Assembly: GCA_947486785.1 (NCBI GenBank)
Contig: CANKUU010000001.1
Coordinates: forward strand, 248,001 to 312,000
DNA from: an uncultured Flavobacteriaceae bacterium
Lineage (GTDB): Bacteria; Bacteroidota; Bacteroidia; Flavobacteriales; Flavobacteriaceae
Reading direction: 5' to 3'
Length of the DNA stretch: 64,000 nt
The notes under the pieces are model-generated. The model had not been told where the DNA came from, did not search any database, and saw only the letters and a list, made by a program, of their open reading frames with translations. Each line of letters opens with the position of its first letter. Positions within the stretch are counted from its first letter, which is position 1. Below are positions 34,900 to 43,021 of the stretch, piece by piece. The position numbers were made by a program, and so were the translations under genes.

Positions 34900-35421
34900 A
34901 TGCGAAAATTCATTTTTTTTATTGTCTTAATAGTAGCTAGTTGTGACGTCATAGATGAATTTACAAAATTTGATATTGAATATAACACACAGGTTACTAT
35001 ACCTTCTTCAACAGGTATTAATTTGCCATTTAATATTAATACACCCGAGACCGAAACTAACTCTGAGAATACATTTGAATCAAATGATACGCGAAAAGAG
35101 TTGATTGAAGAAATCAAATTAACTAAATTAGAATTAGTACTTAGCTCGCCGTCTGATGCTGATTTTAGCTTTTTAGAGTCAGTAGATGTTTATATTTCTG
35201 CTGAAGGTCTTGATGAGGTGAAAATAGCATCAAAAACAGAGGTGCCTGAAATGATTTCTGTTTTAAGTCTTGATGTTTTTGATACAGATCTTAAAGAATA
35301 TATAAAGAAAGATCGCTATAAGCTAAGGCTAAATACGGTAACCGATGAAGTAATTACTTCAGATCATACGATTGATATTAACTCTACTTTTTTTGTAGAC
35401 GCAAAAATATTAGGTATTTAA
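34900..35421 (+). CDS. Hypothetical lipoprotein
   Basis: A 173-residue protein with a short signal peptide MRKFIFFIVLIVASC (Cys 15). The mature domain is beta-rich: VTIPSSTGINLPFNI, EEIKLTKLELVLSSPSDADFSFL, VDVYISAEGLDEVKIAS. It ends HTIDINSTFFVDAKILGI, an alternation resembling a single LEA-like or immunoglobulin-like sandwich. I do not recognise a named family. It lies 72 bp after tyrS and convergent with the LuxE-like gene. Confidence 0.7.
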   Translation: MRKFIFFIVLIVASCDVIDEFTKFDIEYNTQVTIPSSTGINLPFNINTPETETNSENTFESNDTRKELIEEIKLTKLELVLSSPSDADFSFLESVDVYISAEGLDEVKIASKTEVPEMISVLSLDVFDTDLKEYIKKDRYKLRLNTVTDEVITSDHTIDINSTFFVDAKILGI

Positions 35422-35489
35422 GAGCTTAAAGCGGCACTAAAAGTCTGAAATATTATCACTTACATTAACTACTAAAATTCATATTCAGA

Positions 35490-36470
35490 TTAAATAATTA
35501 GTAAGTTACAACCCCTTATATCAGAATCGTCAAAACGGCCTAGTACCTCAAAGCTTCCATCTTCATAGTATTTACCTAAATCTTGGGTAGCAATAAAAGA
35601 ACACGAATTAATATTGGCCAAATCAATAATATTTATGCCGCCGGTTTTTCCTTCACGCTGTAAGTAAAGAGGGTCGTCGGTATCTCGAGTAATAACTTTC
35701 ATCCAAGGAGGTGTTTTAAAAATACCATTACCTTTAGAATAGGCCTGAGAAAGTAATTCAGTCATTCCGTATTCAGAGTGAATTTTATCAACTCCAAAAC
35801 CTGACTTCAAAATTTGATGTAATTCTTCGCGAATTAATTCTTTGCGTCTTCCTTTCATACCACCGGTTTCCATAATCGTGGTGTGTTTTAATTTCAAAGA
35901 ATATTTTTCAACAAAGTCCACCAATGCAAAAGATACTCCAATTAGTAGTACCTTTTTTCCTTCTTGATCTATTCGTTTTAGCTTTTGGTATAATGAATCA
36001 AATTCATCTAAATAAAATCCACTATCAGCATGATTGCTTTTTTTAATGAGGTCGTCTACCATGTAAACTAAAGAAGAATCTTGTCTTTCTAAATAGGAAG
36101 GTAACAAGGCTAAAATGCAATAGTCAGAAGCAGAACCATAAAAAGTTTCAAAGCAATTAAGATAACTTTGTTCATATAAAGAAACGTTGGTTACTTCATG
36201 CGCGCTGGTATTATGGCTAGTAGTTCCACTACTTTTAAAAACCACTTCTGCTTTTAACTTGCTAGAGACTACTCTTTTCGATTTAAAAAATGAGATGGGT
36301 AAAAACGGAATTTCTTCTAATGTTTTTACTTTTAAAGGTACTTTACCTAAATGAAGGCAAAAATCGCGATATACAAGGTTGTTTAAAAACTGAAAATTGT
36401 AGACTTCTAAGGCCTTTTTTTCAAATTGATAATTGTTCTTTAAATTAAAAATATCTACGTTAGCGCTCAT
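35490..36470 (-). CDS. LuxE/PaaK-family acyl-protein synthetase-like enzyme
   Basis: A 326-residue adenylate-forming enzyme of the LuxE type. VVFKSSGTTSHNTSAHEV near residues 78-95 is the AMP-binding Ser/Thr-rich loop. IMETGGMKGRRKELIREEL and SEYGMTELLSQAYS (the YGxTE motif) follow, and DLGKYYEDGSFEVLGRFDDSDIRGCN carries the C-terminal hinge. Relatives activate fatty acids or build O-antigen precursors. No lux genes are present, so the acyl acceptor is unknown. Confidence 0.88.
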   Translation of the reverse strand: MSANVDIFNLKNNYQFEKKALEVYNFQFLNNLVYRDFCLHLGKVPLKVKTLEEIPFLPISFFKSKRVVSSKLKAEVVFKSSGTTSHNTSAHEVTNVSLYEQSYLNCFETFYGSASDYCILALLPSYLERQDSSLVYMVDDLIKKSNHADSGFYLDEFDSLYQKLKRIDQEGKKVLLIGVSFALVDFVEKYSLKLKHTTIMETGGMKGRRKELIREELHQILKSGFGVDKIHSEYGMTELLSQAYSKGNGIFKTPPWMKVITRDTDDPLYLQREGKTGGINIIDLANINSCSFIATQDLGKYYEDGSFEVLGRFDDSDIRGCNLLII

Positions 36471-36520
36471 GATTATCTAAGATAATTGATTGTAAAAATA
36501 CGCATACAGTAGGTGTTATA

Positions 36521-36553
36521 AAACAAAAAAGGCCCTCACCTTTCGGTGAGAGC
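36521..36553 (-). terminator. Terminator of the first minimal T9SS protein gene
   Basis: On the minus strand GCTCTCACC, loop GAAA, GGTGAGGGC, then CTTTTTTG. The stem has one mismatch and a stable GNRA loop. It lies 26 bp after the stop codon at 36579. Confidence 0.85.
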
Positions 36554-36578
36554 TTTCTTTTCATGGGTTAGTGCTTGC

Positions 36579-36902
36579 TTATTTAACTACTAATTTTCGT
36601 GTAATGATCTTATTGTTTTCTGAAACTTTTAATATGTATACTCCTGCTTCAAGACTTGATATATTGAGTGCTTTTGTTGAAATATAATCTTGTAGAACAA
36701 CTTCTCCAAAAACATCATATATCGTTATATCTTTGGGCATATTAGCAGCCGATTTTATGTAAACTACATCTTCGGTGGCCGGATTTGGGTAAAGCTTAAA
36801 TGACGTTTCTTGAAGAGGATCAGAGTCTCTTGAATCAATTTCATTTTGCCCAAAAGTGAATGTAGTAATAAATAAAAAGGCTAAAAAGTAGTATGTTTTC
36901 AT
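36579..36902 (-). CDS. Minimal secreted protein: signal peptide plus T9SS type A sorting domain
   Basis: A 107-residue protein with signal peptide MKTYYFLAFLFITTFTFGQ. It has a linker of about 15 residues (NEIDSRDSDPLQETS) and then directly a complete C-terminal sorting domain (FKLYPNPATEDVVYIKS, ITIYDVFGEVVL, ISSLEAGVYILKV, ending TRKLVVK). In Bacteroidota this domain targets cargo to the Type IX secretion system and surface attachment. There is no cargo domain, which is unusual. Its neighbour at 37072-37380 has the same build. Confidence 0.85.
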   Translation of the reverse strand: MKTYYFLAFLFITTFTFGQNEIDSRDSDPLQETSFKLYPNPATEDVVYIKSAANMPKDITIYDVFGEVVLQDYISTKALNISSLEAGVYILKVSENNKIITRKLVVK

Positions 36903-37071
36903 AAAATATTAATTATTGGGGATAACTAATGTTTATGTAAATTTAATTAATGTATTTGCTTCAGCACTATTATTGTTGTGAAACGATGAAAAACTGTTGA
37001 ATAAAAATTTTAAGAGGTAGTTTGTCTAGGTTTTAAGCAATTTTGCAAACAGTAAGTAATTAACCTAAAAC

Positions 37072-37380
37072 TTATTTGATAATGAGCTTTCTTGTAGCAA
37101 CCTTATTGTTTTCATAAACCCGAAGCACATATATGCCAGCGTCAAGCCTAGAAACATTTAATTCATTATCTAAAATAGTAGCTTCTAATACTTGGGTACC
37201 AAGAACGTCAAAAACTAATATTCTTTTGGCAGCGTTATCTTGCGTGTTAATATATACCTTACCACTAGTAACCGGATTTGGGTATAATTTAAAGCCAGAA
37301 ATGTCTGACTCAGAGCTCGATTTTTGACCGTAACTAAAAGAAAGAAATAATAAGAATGTAATTAAGTAAAATTGCTTCAT
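37072..37380 (-). CDS. Second minimal T9SS-sorted protein
   Basis: About 102 residues from MKQFYLITFLLFLSFSYGQ; I prefer the ATG at 37380 because the upstream 10 residues are not signal-peptide-like. A linker of only ten residues (KSSSESDISG) joins the signal peptide to the sorting domain (FKLYPNPVTSGKVYINT, RILVFDVLGTQVLE, LDAGIYVLRVYENN, ending TRKLIIK). It is a paralogue of the gene at 36579, about 170 bp apart in tandem. Confidence 0.85.
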   Translation of the reverse strand: MKQFYLITFLLFLSFSYGQKSSSESDISGFKLYPNPVTSGKVYINTQDNAAKRILVFDVLGTQVLEATILDNELNVSRLDAGIYVLRVYENNKVATRKLIIK

Positions 37381-37627
37381 ATAGTATGGTAAACAAAACG
37401 TATACCACAAATATAATAATTATCTTTTCCTACGTGATATTTCTTGCATTAAAGTATCATTTTACCGATTAAATAGGGTGTTTAATCTAAATTTTGTAAT
37501 TTTTTTTTCTAATGAGGTCTTTAAACGGTGCTATGTTACTTTAACGTTATCACATTAAATCAACGTTAATTGTAAATATAATATTGGTTTTATCTTTACC
37601 TTTGATGAATTGCAATCTTATTTTGAG

Positions 37628-38314
37628 ATGAAAAAGAAAGACATAAGAATACTTCTAGTTGATGATGAGCCAGATATTTTAGAGATATTAAGTTATAATT
37701 TGTCTTCAGCCGGATATAAAGTTTTTACTGCAAATAATGGCGTAGAAGCCGTTGCAAAAGCTAAGAAAAAAGAGCCTCATTTAATTATTTTAGATGTTAT
37801 GATGCCCGAAATGGATGGTATTGAGGCCTGTGAGGTTATTAGAAATACTAAAGGCTTAGAAAATACCATTATTACCTTTTTAACCGCACGAGGAGAAGAT
37901 TATTCACAAGTTGCAGGTTTTGAAGTTGGGGCCGATGACTATATCACTAAACCAATAAAACCAAAAGTTTTATTAAGTAAAATAAAAGGATTACTACGCA
38001 GGCTACGTGATGACGAAGCAACATCTGAGGATATTGTAAAAGTTGGAAACATAGTTATTAACCGTGAGGAATACAAAATAGTAAATGGCGGAGAAGAACT
38101 AATACTGCCTAGAAAAGAGTTTGAGTTACTTTCATTATTAACATCTAAGCCTAATAAAGTGTTTAAAAGAGATGTTATTTTAGATCGAGTTTGGGGTAAC
38201 GAAGTGGTAGTTGGTGGCCGCACTATTGATGTGCACATCAGAAAACTCAGAGAAAAGTTAGGCGAAGATCACTTTAAAACCATAAAAGGCGTAGGCTACA
38301 AATTTGTATTGTAA
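37628..38314 (+). CDS. OmpR/PhoB-family response regulator
   Basis: About 228 residues from the ATG at 37628 (MKKKDIRILLVDDEPDILEI); the frame is open from a TTG at 37610. The receiver domain shows the acidic pair VDDEPD, the phosphorylation site LIILDVMMPEMDG (Asp near 54), the switch Thr in FLTARGED and Lys in YITKPIKP. The winged-helix output domain has LPRKEFELLSLL and GGRTIDVHIRKLREKLG, ending GVGYKFVL. The partner kinase gene follows 152 bp downstream. The pair resembles PhoB/PhoR of phosphate control, but the signal is not certain. Confidence 0.92.
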   Translation: MKKKDIRILLVDDEPDILEILSYNLSSAGYKVFTANNGVEAVAKAKKKEPHLIILDVMMPEMDGIEACEVIRNTKGLENTIITFLTARGEDYSQVAGFEVGADDYITKPIKPKVLLSKIKGLLRRLRDDEATSEDIVKVGNIVINREEYKIVNGGEELILPRKEFELLSLLTSKPNKVFKRDVILDRVWGNEVVVGGRTIDVHIRKLREKLGEDHFKTIKGVGYKFVL

Positions 38315-38357
38315 ACTTTCTACTATTAATTTTTGTGGATTATAGCTTTAATTTTCA

Positions 38358-38380
38358 GGGCCCAAAATGGGCTATTTTTT
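38358..38380 (+). terminator. Weak terminator-like hairpin after the response regulator
   Basis: GCCCA (38360-38364) pairs with TGGGC (38368-38372) around AAA, followed by TATTTTTT. The stem is short, so it may only reduce read-through into the kinase gene. Confidence 0.4.
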
Positions 38381-38466
38381 AATCATCATTGTTTTTCTAG
38401 GTTGAAAAATATGATATTTGCGCAAACCCAATGAAGTATTGGGCAAAACTAGTTTTACTTTTTTAA

Positions 38467-39528
38467 ATGGCTACAAGGATAAGAAGATCTTATAAATTCG
38501 CTTTTCGTTCTGCTTCTTTTATCGTTGTTGTGCTTACCCCAGTTTTAGGTTTATTTCTCTGGTATAAAGATGTTTATAGCTGGTTTTTTCTACTTTTTTT
38601 TGCATTATGTGCTTTTGGAGTATCATTTTTTATTGTTCAGCTTCGAATAGAAAGGTTTATTTACCGTAGAATTAAAAGAATTTATGATGATGTTTCTTTG
38701 TTAGAGTCTAGCTCTTTAGCATCAAGAACAATAACTACTGATATGGGTACTTTAACCCAAGAGATTGAAAAATTTGCTCAAGACAAAAAAATTGAAATAG
38801 ACACGTTAAAGATTCGCGAAGAATATCGTAAAGATTTTTTAGGCAATGTGGCACATGAATTAAAAACCCCTCTATTTACCGTACAAGGATATATTGAAAC
38901 GTTACTAGATGGTGCTTTAGATGACGAAACAGTTCGAGAAAAATACTTGCTTAATGCATGTAAAGCGGTAGAGCGCTTAATCTATATTGTAAAAGACTTA
39001 GATTTAATTACCAAACTAGAAGCTAGTGAGCTTAAGGTAGAATGGAGTGAGTTTGATATTGTTGAATTAATAAAGTCAAACTTTGAGCTTTTAGAGATGA
39101 AGGCAGCCCAAAAGAAAATAGTCTTAACTTTTGATATCGAATATGATGAACCTATTATGGTACGGGCAGACGCCGAAAAAATTCAGCAAGTAATTTCTAA
39201 CCTTATCGTAAACTCCATAAAATACGGCCATGAAAATGGCACAACCGAGGTAAGTGTTGAAAATTTAATACAAAACAAAGTAATTGTTAGGGTTACAGAT
39301 AATGGCGAAGGTATTCAAGAACAACATATTCCTAGACTTTTTGAGCGGTTTTATCGTGTAGATCAGAGTAGAAATCGTAAAGAAGGTGGCTCAGGTCTTG
39401 GGCTTGCTATAGTAAAACATATTATTGAGGCACACGAAGAAAGAATCTATGTTGAAAGTGTTGAAGATGTTGGCTCTGAATTTTCGTTTACTCTCGAAAA
39501 AGCGGCACCACAAATAAAGCCTGAATAA
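38467..39528 (+). CDS. PhoR-like sensor histidine kinase
   Basis: A 353-residue kinase with two adjacent membrane helices (about 12-34 and 38-58) and almost no periplasmic domain, then a linker coiled coil. The HisKA motif is FLGNVAHELKTPLFTVQGY (His near 134). ATP-binding boxes are VISNLIVNSIKYG (N), VTDNGEGI (G1) and GSGLGLAIVKHI (G2). The absence of an external sensor suggests that it senses through a partner, as PhoR does with a transporter. It is the partner of the upstream response regulator. Confidence 0.92.
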   Translation: MATRIRRSYKFAFRSASFIVVVLTPVLGLFLWYKDVYSWFFLLFFALCAFGVSFFIVQLRIERFIYRRIKRIYDDVSLLESSSLASRTITTDMGTLTQEIEKFAQDKKIEIDTLKIREEYRKDFLGNVAHELKTPLFTVQGYIETLLDGALDDETVREKYLLNACKAVERLIYIVKDLDLITKLEASELKVEWSEFDIVELIKSNFELLEMKAAQKKIVLTFDIEYDEPIMVRADAEKIQQVISNLIVNSIKYGHENGTTEVSVENLIQNKVIVRVTDNGEGIQEQHIPRLFERFYRVDQSRNRKEGGSGLGLAIVKHIIEAHEERIYVESVEDVGSEFSFTLEKAAPQIKPE

Positions 39529-39621
39529 TTATTTAGGTAGAATAGAACTATTGGTAACAGCTAGCAATCAAATACATGATTAGATTTCACTAGCTTTGCA
39601 AATCATTAAATTTTGATTACT

Positions 39622-40293
39622 GTGGGTAGTAAAAACAAACTCAAACGATTTAAAGAGAACGATACCTTTAAGAATGTTATTCAGCCCAATAGAAGGTCGC
39701 TTGAAGATGGCACTTTAGTTCTTAAAGGAAAGTGGTCTGAACATTTTAAAAATGATCATCCAATTGTTTTAGAATTGGGTTGTGGTAAAGGCGAATATAC
39801 CATAGGGTTGGCCAGTAAATATCCTGATAAAAACTTTATTGGTATAGATATCAAAGGAGCCCGATTTTGGAGAGGTGCCAAAACTGCGATAGAAGATAAC
39901 TTGCAAAATGTTGCTTTTTTAAGAACGCAAATTGAACTTATAGATACGCTATTTGCAGAAAATGAAGTTGCAGAAATATGGATTACTTTTCCCGATCCTC
40001 AAATAAAATATAAACGAACGAAGCATCGGTTAACCAATAAGAGTTTTCTTAACAAGTATAGAAAGATCTTAAAGACAGACGGTGTGGTAAACTTGAAAAC
40101 AGATAGCGAGTTTATGCATGGCTATACCCTAGGATTGTTGCACGGCTTAGATTTAGATGTTATTTATGCTAATCATAACATTTATTATAACGAAGGCAGT
40201 CCTGAGGAAGTATTAAAAATTCAAACTTTCTACGAAAATCAGTACCTTGAAAAGGGAAAACCTATTACCTATATCAAATTTCGGGTAAACTGA
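39622..40293 (+). CDS. trmB: tRNA (guanine-N7-)-methyltransferase
   Basis: SAM-dependent methylation of G46 in tRNA variable loops. About 223 residues. I chose the GTG at 39622, giving (M)GSKNKLKRFKEN, which matches the usual family start in Flavobacteriia; a TTG three codons earlier is possible but there is no ATG. Motifs: VLELGCGKGEYTIGLA (SAM site), FIGIDIKGARFWRGAK, and ITFPDPQIKYKRTKHRLTN, the PDPxxKxxHxxxR signature of TrmB. Confidence 0.95.
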   Translation: MGSKNKLKRFKENDTFKNVIQPNRRSLEDGTLVLKGKWSEHFKNDHPIVLELGCGKGEYTIGLASKYPDKNFIGIDIKGARFWRGAKTAIEDNLQNVAFLRTQIELIDTLFAENEVAEIWITFPDPQIKYKRTKHRLTNKSFLNKYRKILKTDGVVNLKTDSEFMHGYTLGLLHGLDLDVIYANHNIYYNEGSPEEVLKIQTFYENQYLEKGKPITYIKFRVN

Positions 40294-40298
40294 TTTTT

Positions 40299-40931
40299 AT
40301 GCAACAACTGGCTACTTTATTCTTATTTACTTTTGGCAGCGCTTTTTTAGCGTCTTTGCCACCAGGTTTGTTAAATATGAATGCGGCCAAAACAAGTATA
40401 GAAAAAGGAAAGTCTAATGGTATAATTTTCGGAATAGCAGTTGCATTAGCGGTTATGTTTCAGGCATATTTAGCGGTTAGAATTGCGAAATTTTTATCAA
40501 AAAACCTTTATGTTATTGAAATTTTAATGCAATTAGCATTAGTAGTATTTGCCATTTTAGCCCTTGTCTTTTTTATGAAGGGCAAAAGAGATAGGCAAAA
40601 AGAGGTTCAACTTAAGCAAAGTAAAAAGCGTAGTTCTTTTACAAAAGGGGTGTTTTTAGCATCCCTAAATTTACTTTCGGTACCTTATTATAGTGGTTTA
40701 AACACAATTTTTCATCAGCAAGGTTTTATGAACTATGAAATTATTGATGAAGTAATCTTTATACTAGCATCTGGTTTAGGTACTTTTTTGGTTATGTATT
40801 TGTATGCCTTTTATTTTAATAAGTTAGAACATAAAACAAAAAGTTTTTCTAAAAAAAGCAACTACATACTTAGTGCTTTAATGGTATTGTTATTTTTAAT
40901 TACCTTCATTAGGCTTTACATTAAAATTTAG
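40299..40931 (+). CDS. LysE-family translocator
   Basis: A 210-residue membrane exporter with about six helices. FLASLPPGLLNMNAAKTSIEKGKSNG near residues 17-42 is the conserved N-terminal LysE motif (G.N........G). LysE/RhtB proteins export amino acids or related small molecules. The substrate is not readable. Between trmB (5 bp) and the alkyltransferase-like gene (10 bp), so likely one operon. Confidence 0.85.
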   Translation: MQQLATLFLFTFGSAFLASLPPGLLNMNAAKTSIEKGKSNGIIFGIAVALAVMFQAYLAVRIAKFLSKNLYVIEILMQLALVVFAILALVFFMKGKRDRQKEVQLKQSKKRSSFTKGVFLASLNLLSVPYYSGLNTIFHQQGFMNYEIIDEVIFILASGLGTFLVMYLYAFYFNKLEHKTKSFSKKSNYILSALMVLLFLITFIRLYIKI

Positions 40932-40941
40932 TTCTAGGTTT

Positions 40942-41274
40942 ATGAAACCCAAAAATGAAAATTTCTTTCAGAAAGTATATGAAGTTGCCGAAAAAATACC
41001 TTTTGGCAGAGTAACTTCCTATGGTGCTATTGCTAAATACCTTGGTGCAGCACGTAGCGCTCGTATGGTCGGATGGGCAATGAACGGGTCGCATAATATG
41101 CAAAATGTTCCGGCACATAGAGTAGTAAACAAAGCAGGTCTTTTAACCGGAAAACATCATTTTAAGGGTACAAATCTTATGCAGCAGTTATTAGAAAGTG
41201 AAGGAATAGAGATCGAAGACAATCAAATTAAAGATTTGGAAAAATATTTTTGGGATCCTAATACCCTATTATAA
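40942..41274 (+). CDS. Alkyltransferase-like protein (MGMT family, active Cys replaced by Ala)
   Basis: A 110-residue protein of the O6-methylguanine-DNA methyltransferase DNA-binding type. KIPFGRVTSYGAIAKYLGAARSARMVGWAM is the helix-turn-helix and Arg-finger region. The active-site motif PCHRV reads PAHRV (near residue 55), so it cannot accept an alkyl group. ATL proteins of this sort bind O6-alkylguanine and recruit nucleotide excision repair. Often Trp replaces Cys; Ala is the rarer form. Confidence 0.88.
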   Translation: MKPKNENFFQKVYEVAEKIPFGRVTSYGAIAKYLGAARSARMVGWAMNGSHNMQNVPAHRVVNKAGLLTGKHHFKGTNLMQQLLESEGIEIEDNQIKDLEKYFWDPNTLL

Positions 41275-41605
41275 ATACGAAACACCAAATTAGGCGTATT
41301 TTATGAGGCTGATTGTAATAGAAGGTTTGCAAAAAAAAGCTTAACACTATATGTAACAAAACTACTTAGGTGATTTAGTTGAAACTGGAGTGTTTTCTTT
41401 CATATATAGTGCCTGTTTTGAACTACGATTGGGTACTTTTTTATGAATTTCATCAGAATGCTACTTTAAAGAGAAACTATTTATTGGTGTTCTTACGCAA
41501 AATCTACTATCAATACAACCAATACGGTATAGAAATGAAAGTGGTTTTTAAGGTCGCTAAGGGAATACAGATTTTAAAATATAAGGTTTAGCTAAAAGCT
41601 TAAAA
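41275..41605. other. Intergenic region, no gene recognised
   Basis: A 331-bp stretch between the convergent ATL and histidine-kinase genes. A 70-codon plus-strand frame (41379-41591) starts with TTG and has no recognisable domain or ribosome-binding context. No terminator with a clear T tract was found. Confidence 0.5.
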
Positions 41606-42958
41606 TCACTTAAATACTAATGTAAAACAAGTACTATTTTTTTGTGATATCACGCCAATACTGCCGCCATGTAAATGCATGATTTGCTTAGATAGGCTTA
41701 GTCCAATTCCAGTACCTGTATTTTTAGTGGTAAAAAAGGGAATAAAAATTTCTTCAAGAAGGTCTTTTGGTATACCAGGGCCATTATCCCAAACACTAAT
41801 GTACTTTTTTTGATCTTGGTATTGTCCGGCAGTAATTTTTATAGCACCTCTTTCTTGATCACCTATAGATTGAAGCGCATTTTTGCTAAGGTTAATTAGT
41901 ATTTGAGATATTTGTTTTTCATCAATATATAGTTCAAGATTTGTTGGTATGGCCTCTATTTCAAACGAAATATTATTTTGTTCAACTTCTTCCGAACTCA
42001 TTAAAATTTTAATTTTTTCTAAGACCTGTATCGCGGATACTAAAGACAAGTCGGGTTTGGGTAAACTTAAAAAGCTTCGGTATGATTGTACAAAGGTCAT
42101 CAAATCATTTCCTTGCTCTTTAATTACTTCCAGGCCTTTAGCGGTGTTTTTAAGTTGATCTTCAGTGAACTCCGACAAAAGAGTTGGTGCACTACCATTT
42201 TTAAAATATTTTAGAACCGATTCAGAAATAGATGTAATAGGGGTAATACTATTCATAATTTCATGAGTTAGTACACGTATAAGGCGCACCCAAGAATCGG
42301 TTTCCTTTTCATCTAATTCTTGATGAATATCTTGAGCAACTACCAACACAAGTTCTTGACCATTCATACTTATTTCAGTCGATTTTATGGCTATTTGCTG
42401 TTTTTCGCGTTCGTTTGATAGCTGAATTAATTTTCTATCAAAGGGTTTTAAGGAAGAAAATAGCGTGTATAATTTTTCATCTACTTTCTTTAATTGTTTA
42501 ATGTGATTTAGTGGTTGATAGTTAAAAAGAGTTTCTATTTTAGAATTAGCAAAAAGGATATGCCCTTTGCTATTAAAAGTTAAAATGCCAATATCTGCTT
42601 GCTTAATTATTTCTAGATAATACTGTTCTTGAGCTTCTTTTTTTAAATGAATATCTTGAATTACTTTATTTACAGTATTTAAACTATGATTTAATTCTTG
42701 TAATGATTTTACACTCAGTTTTTCAGGAAACCTCAGCGTAAAATCTTCATTTTTAATAGCATCAAAAAAATAGGCGATTTTGCGATTAGTTTGGTTAATG
42801 TGTTGTATTAGAGAATTGGTTTGAAAAATTAAGGTTAACAATAAAAATATGGCTCCTATAAAGTGTTTTTCAAAGTATAAAAAAGCCATTGCCATCGCTG
42901 TAATAGTAACTAAAACGACTCTAAATATTAACTGCCAATATATACTTTTGCTTACCAT
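41606..42958 (-). CDS. NtrB-like sensor histidine kinase
   Basis: A 450-residue kinase. Two N-terminal membrane helices (about 9-27 and 30-48) with a minimal loop. There is a HAMP-like linker, then a PAS domain (IIKQADIGILTFNSKGHILFANSKIETLF read in two parts) and the dimerisation helix RVLTHEIMNSITPITSI with the phospho-His near 232. ATP boxes: LINLSKNALQSI, VWDNGPGIP, TGIGLSLSKQIM. Such NtrB/ZraS-like kinases phosphorylate sigma-54 activators, and the gene lies 63 bp downstream of one on the same strand. The operon is divergent from the exporter genes it presumably controls. Confidence 0.92.
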   Translation of the reverse strand: MVSKSIYWQLIFRVVLVTITAMAMAFLYFEKHFIGAIFLLLTLIFQTNSLIQHINQTNRKIAYFFDAIKNEDFTLRFPEKLSVKSLQELNHSLNTVNKVIQDIHLKKEAQEQYYLEIIKQADIGILTFNSKGHILFANSKIETLFNYQPLNHIKQLKKVDEKLYTLFSSLKPFDRKLIQLSNEREKQQIAIKSTEISMNGQELVLVVAQDIHQELDEKETDSWVRLIRVLTHEIMNSITPITSISESVLKYFKNGSAPTLLSEFTEDQLKNTAKGLEVIKEQGNDLMTFVQSYRSFLSLPKPDLSLVSAIQVLEKIKILMSSEEVEQNNISFEIEAIPTNLELYIDEKQISQILINLSKNALQSIGDQERGAIKITAGQYQDQKKYISVWDNGPGIPKDLLEEIFIPFFTTKNTGTGIGLSLSKQIMHLHGGSIGVISQKNSTCFTLVFK

Positions 42959-43021
42959 AGTACTAGGGTTCTACAATTAGAATACTACCAAAATTTTATT
43001 AGTAACTGTTTTAGTTACTTA

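Noticed and set aside
41379-41591. 70-codon plus-strand frame between convergent genes
   Set aside because: Starts with TTG without a leader signal and shows no domain; treated as chance.
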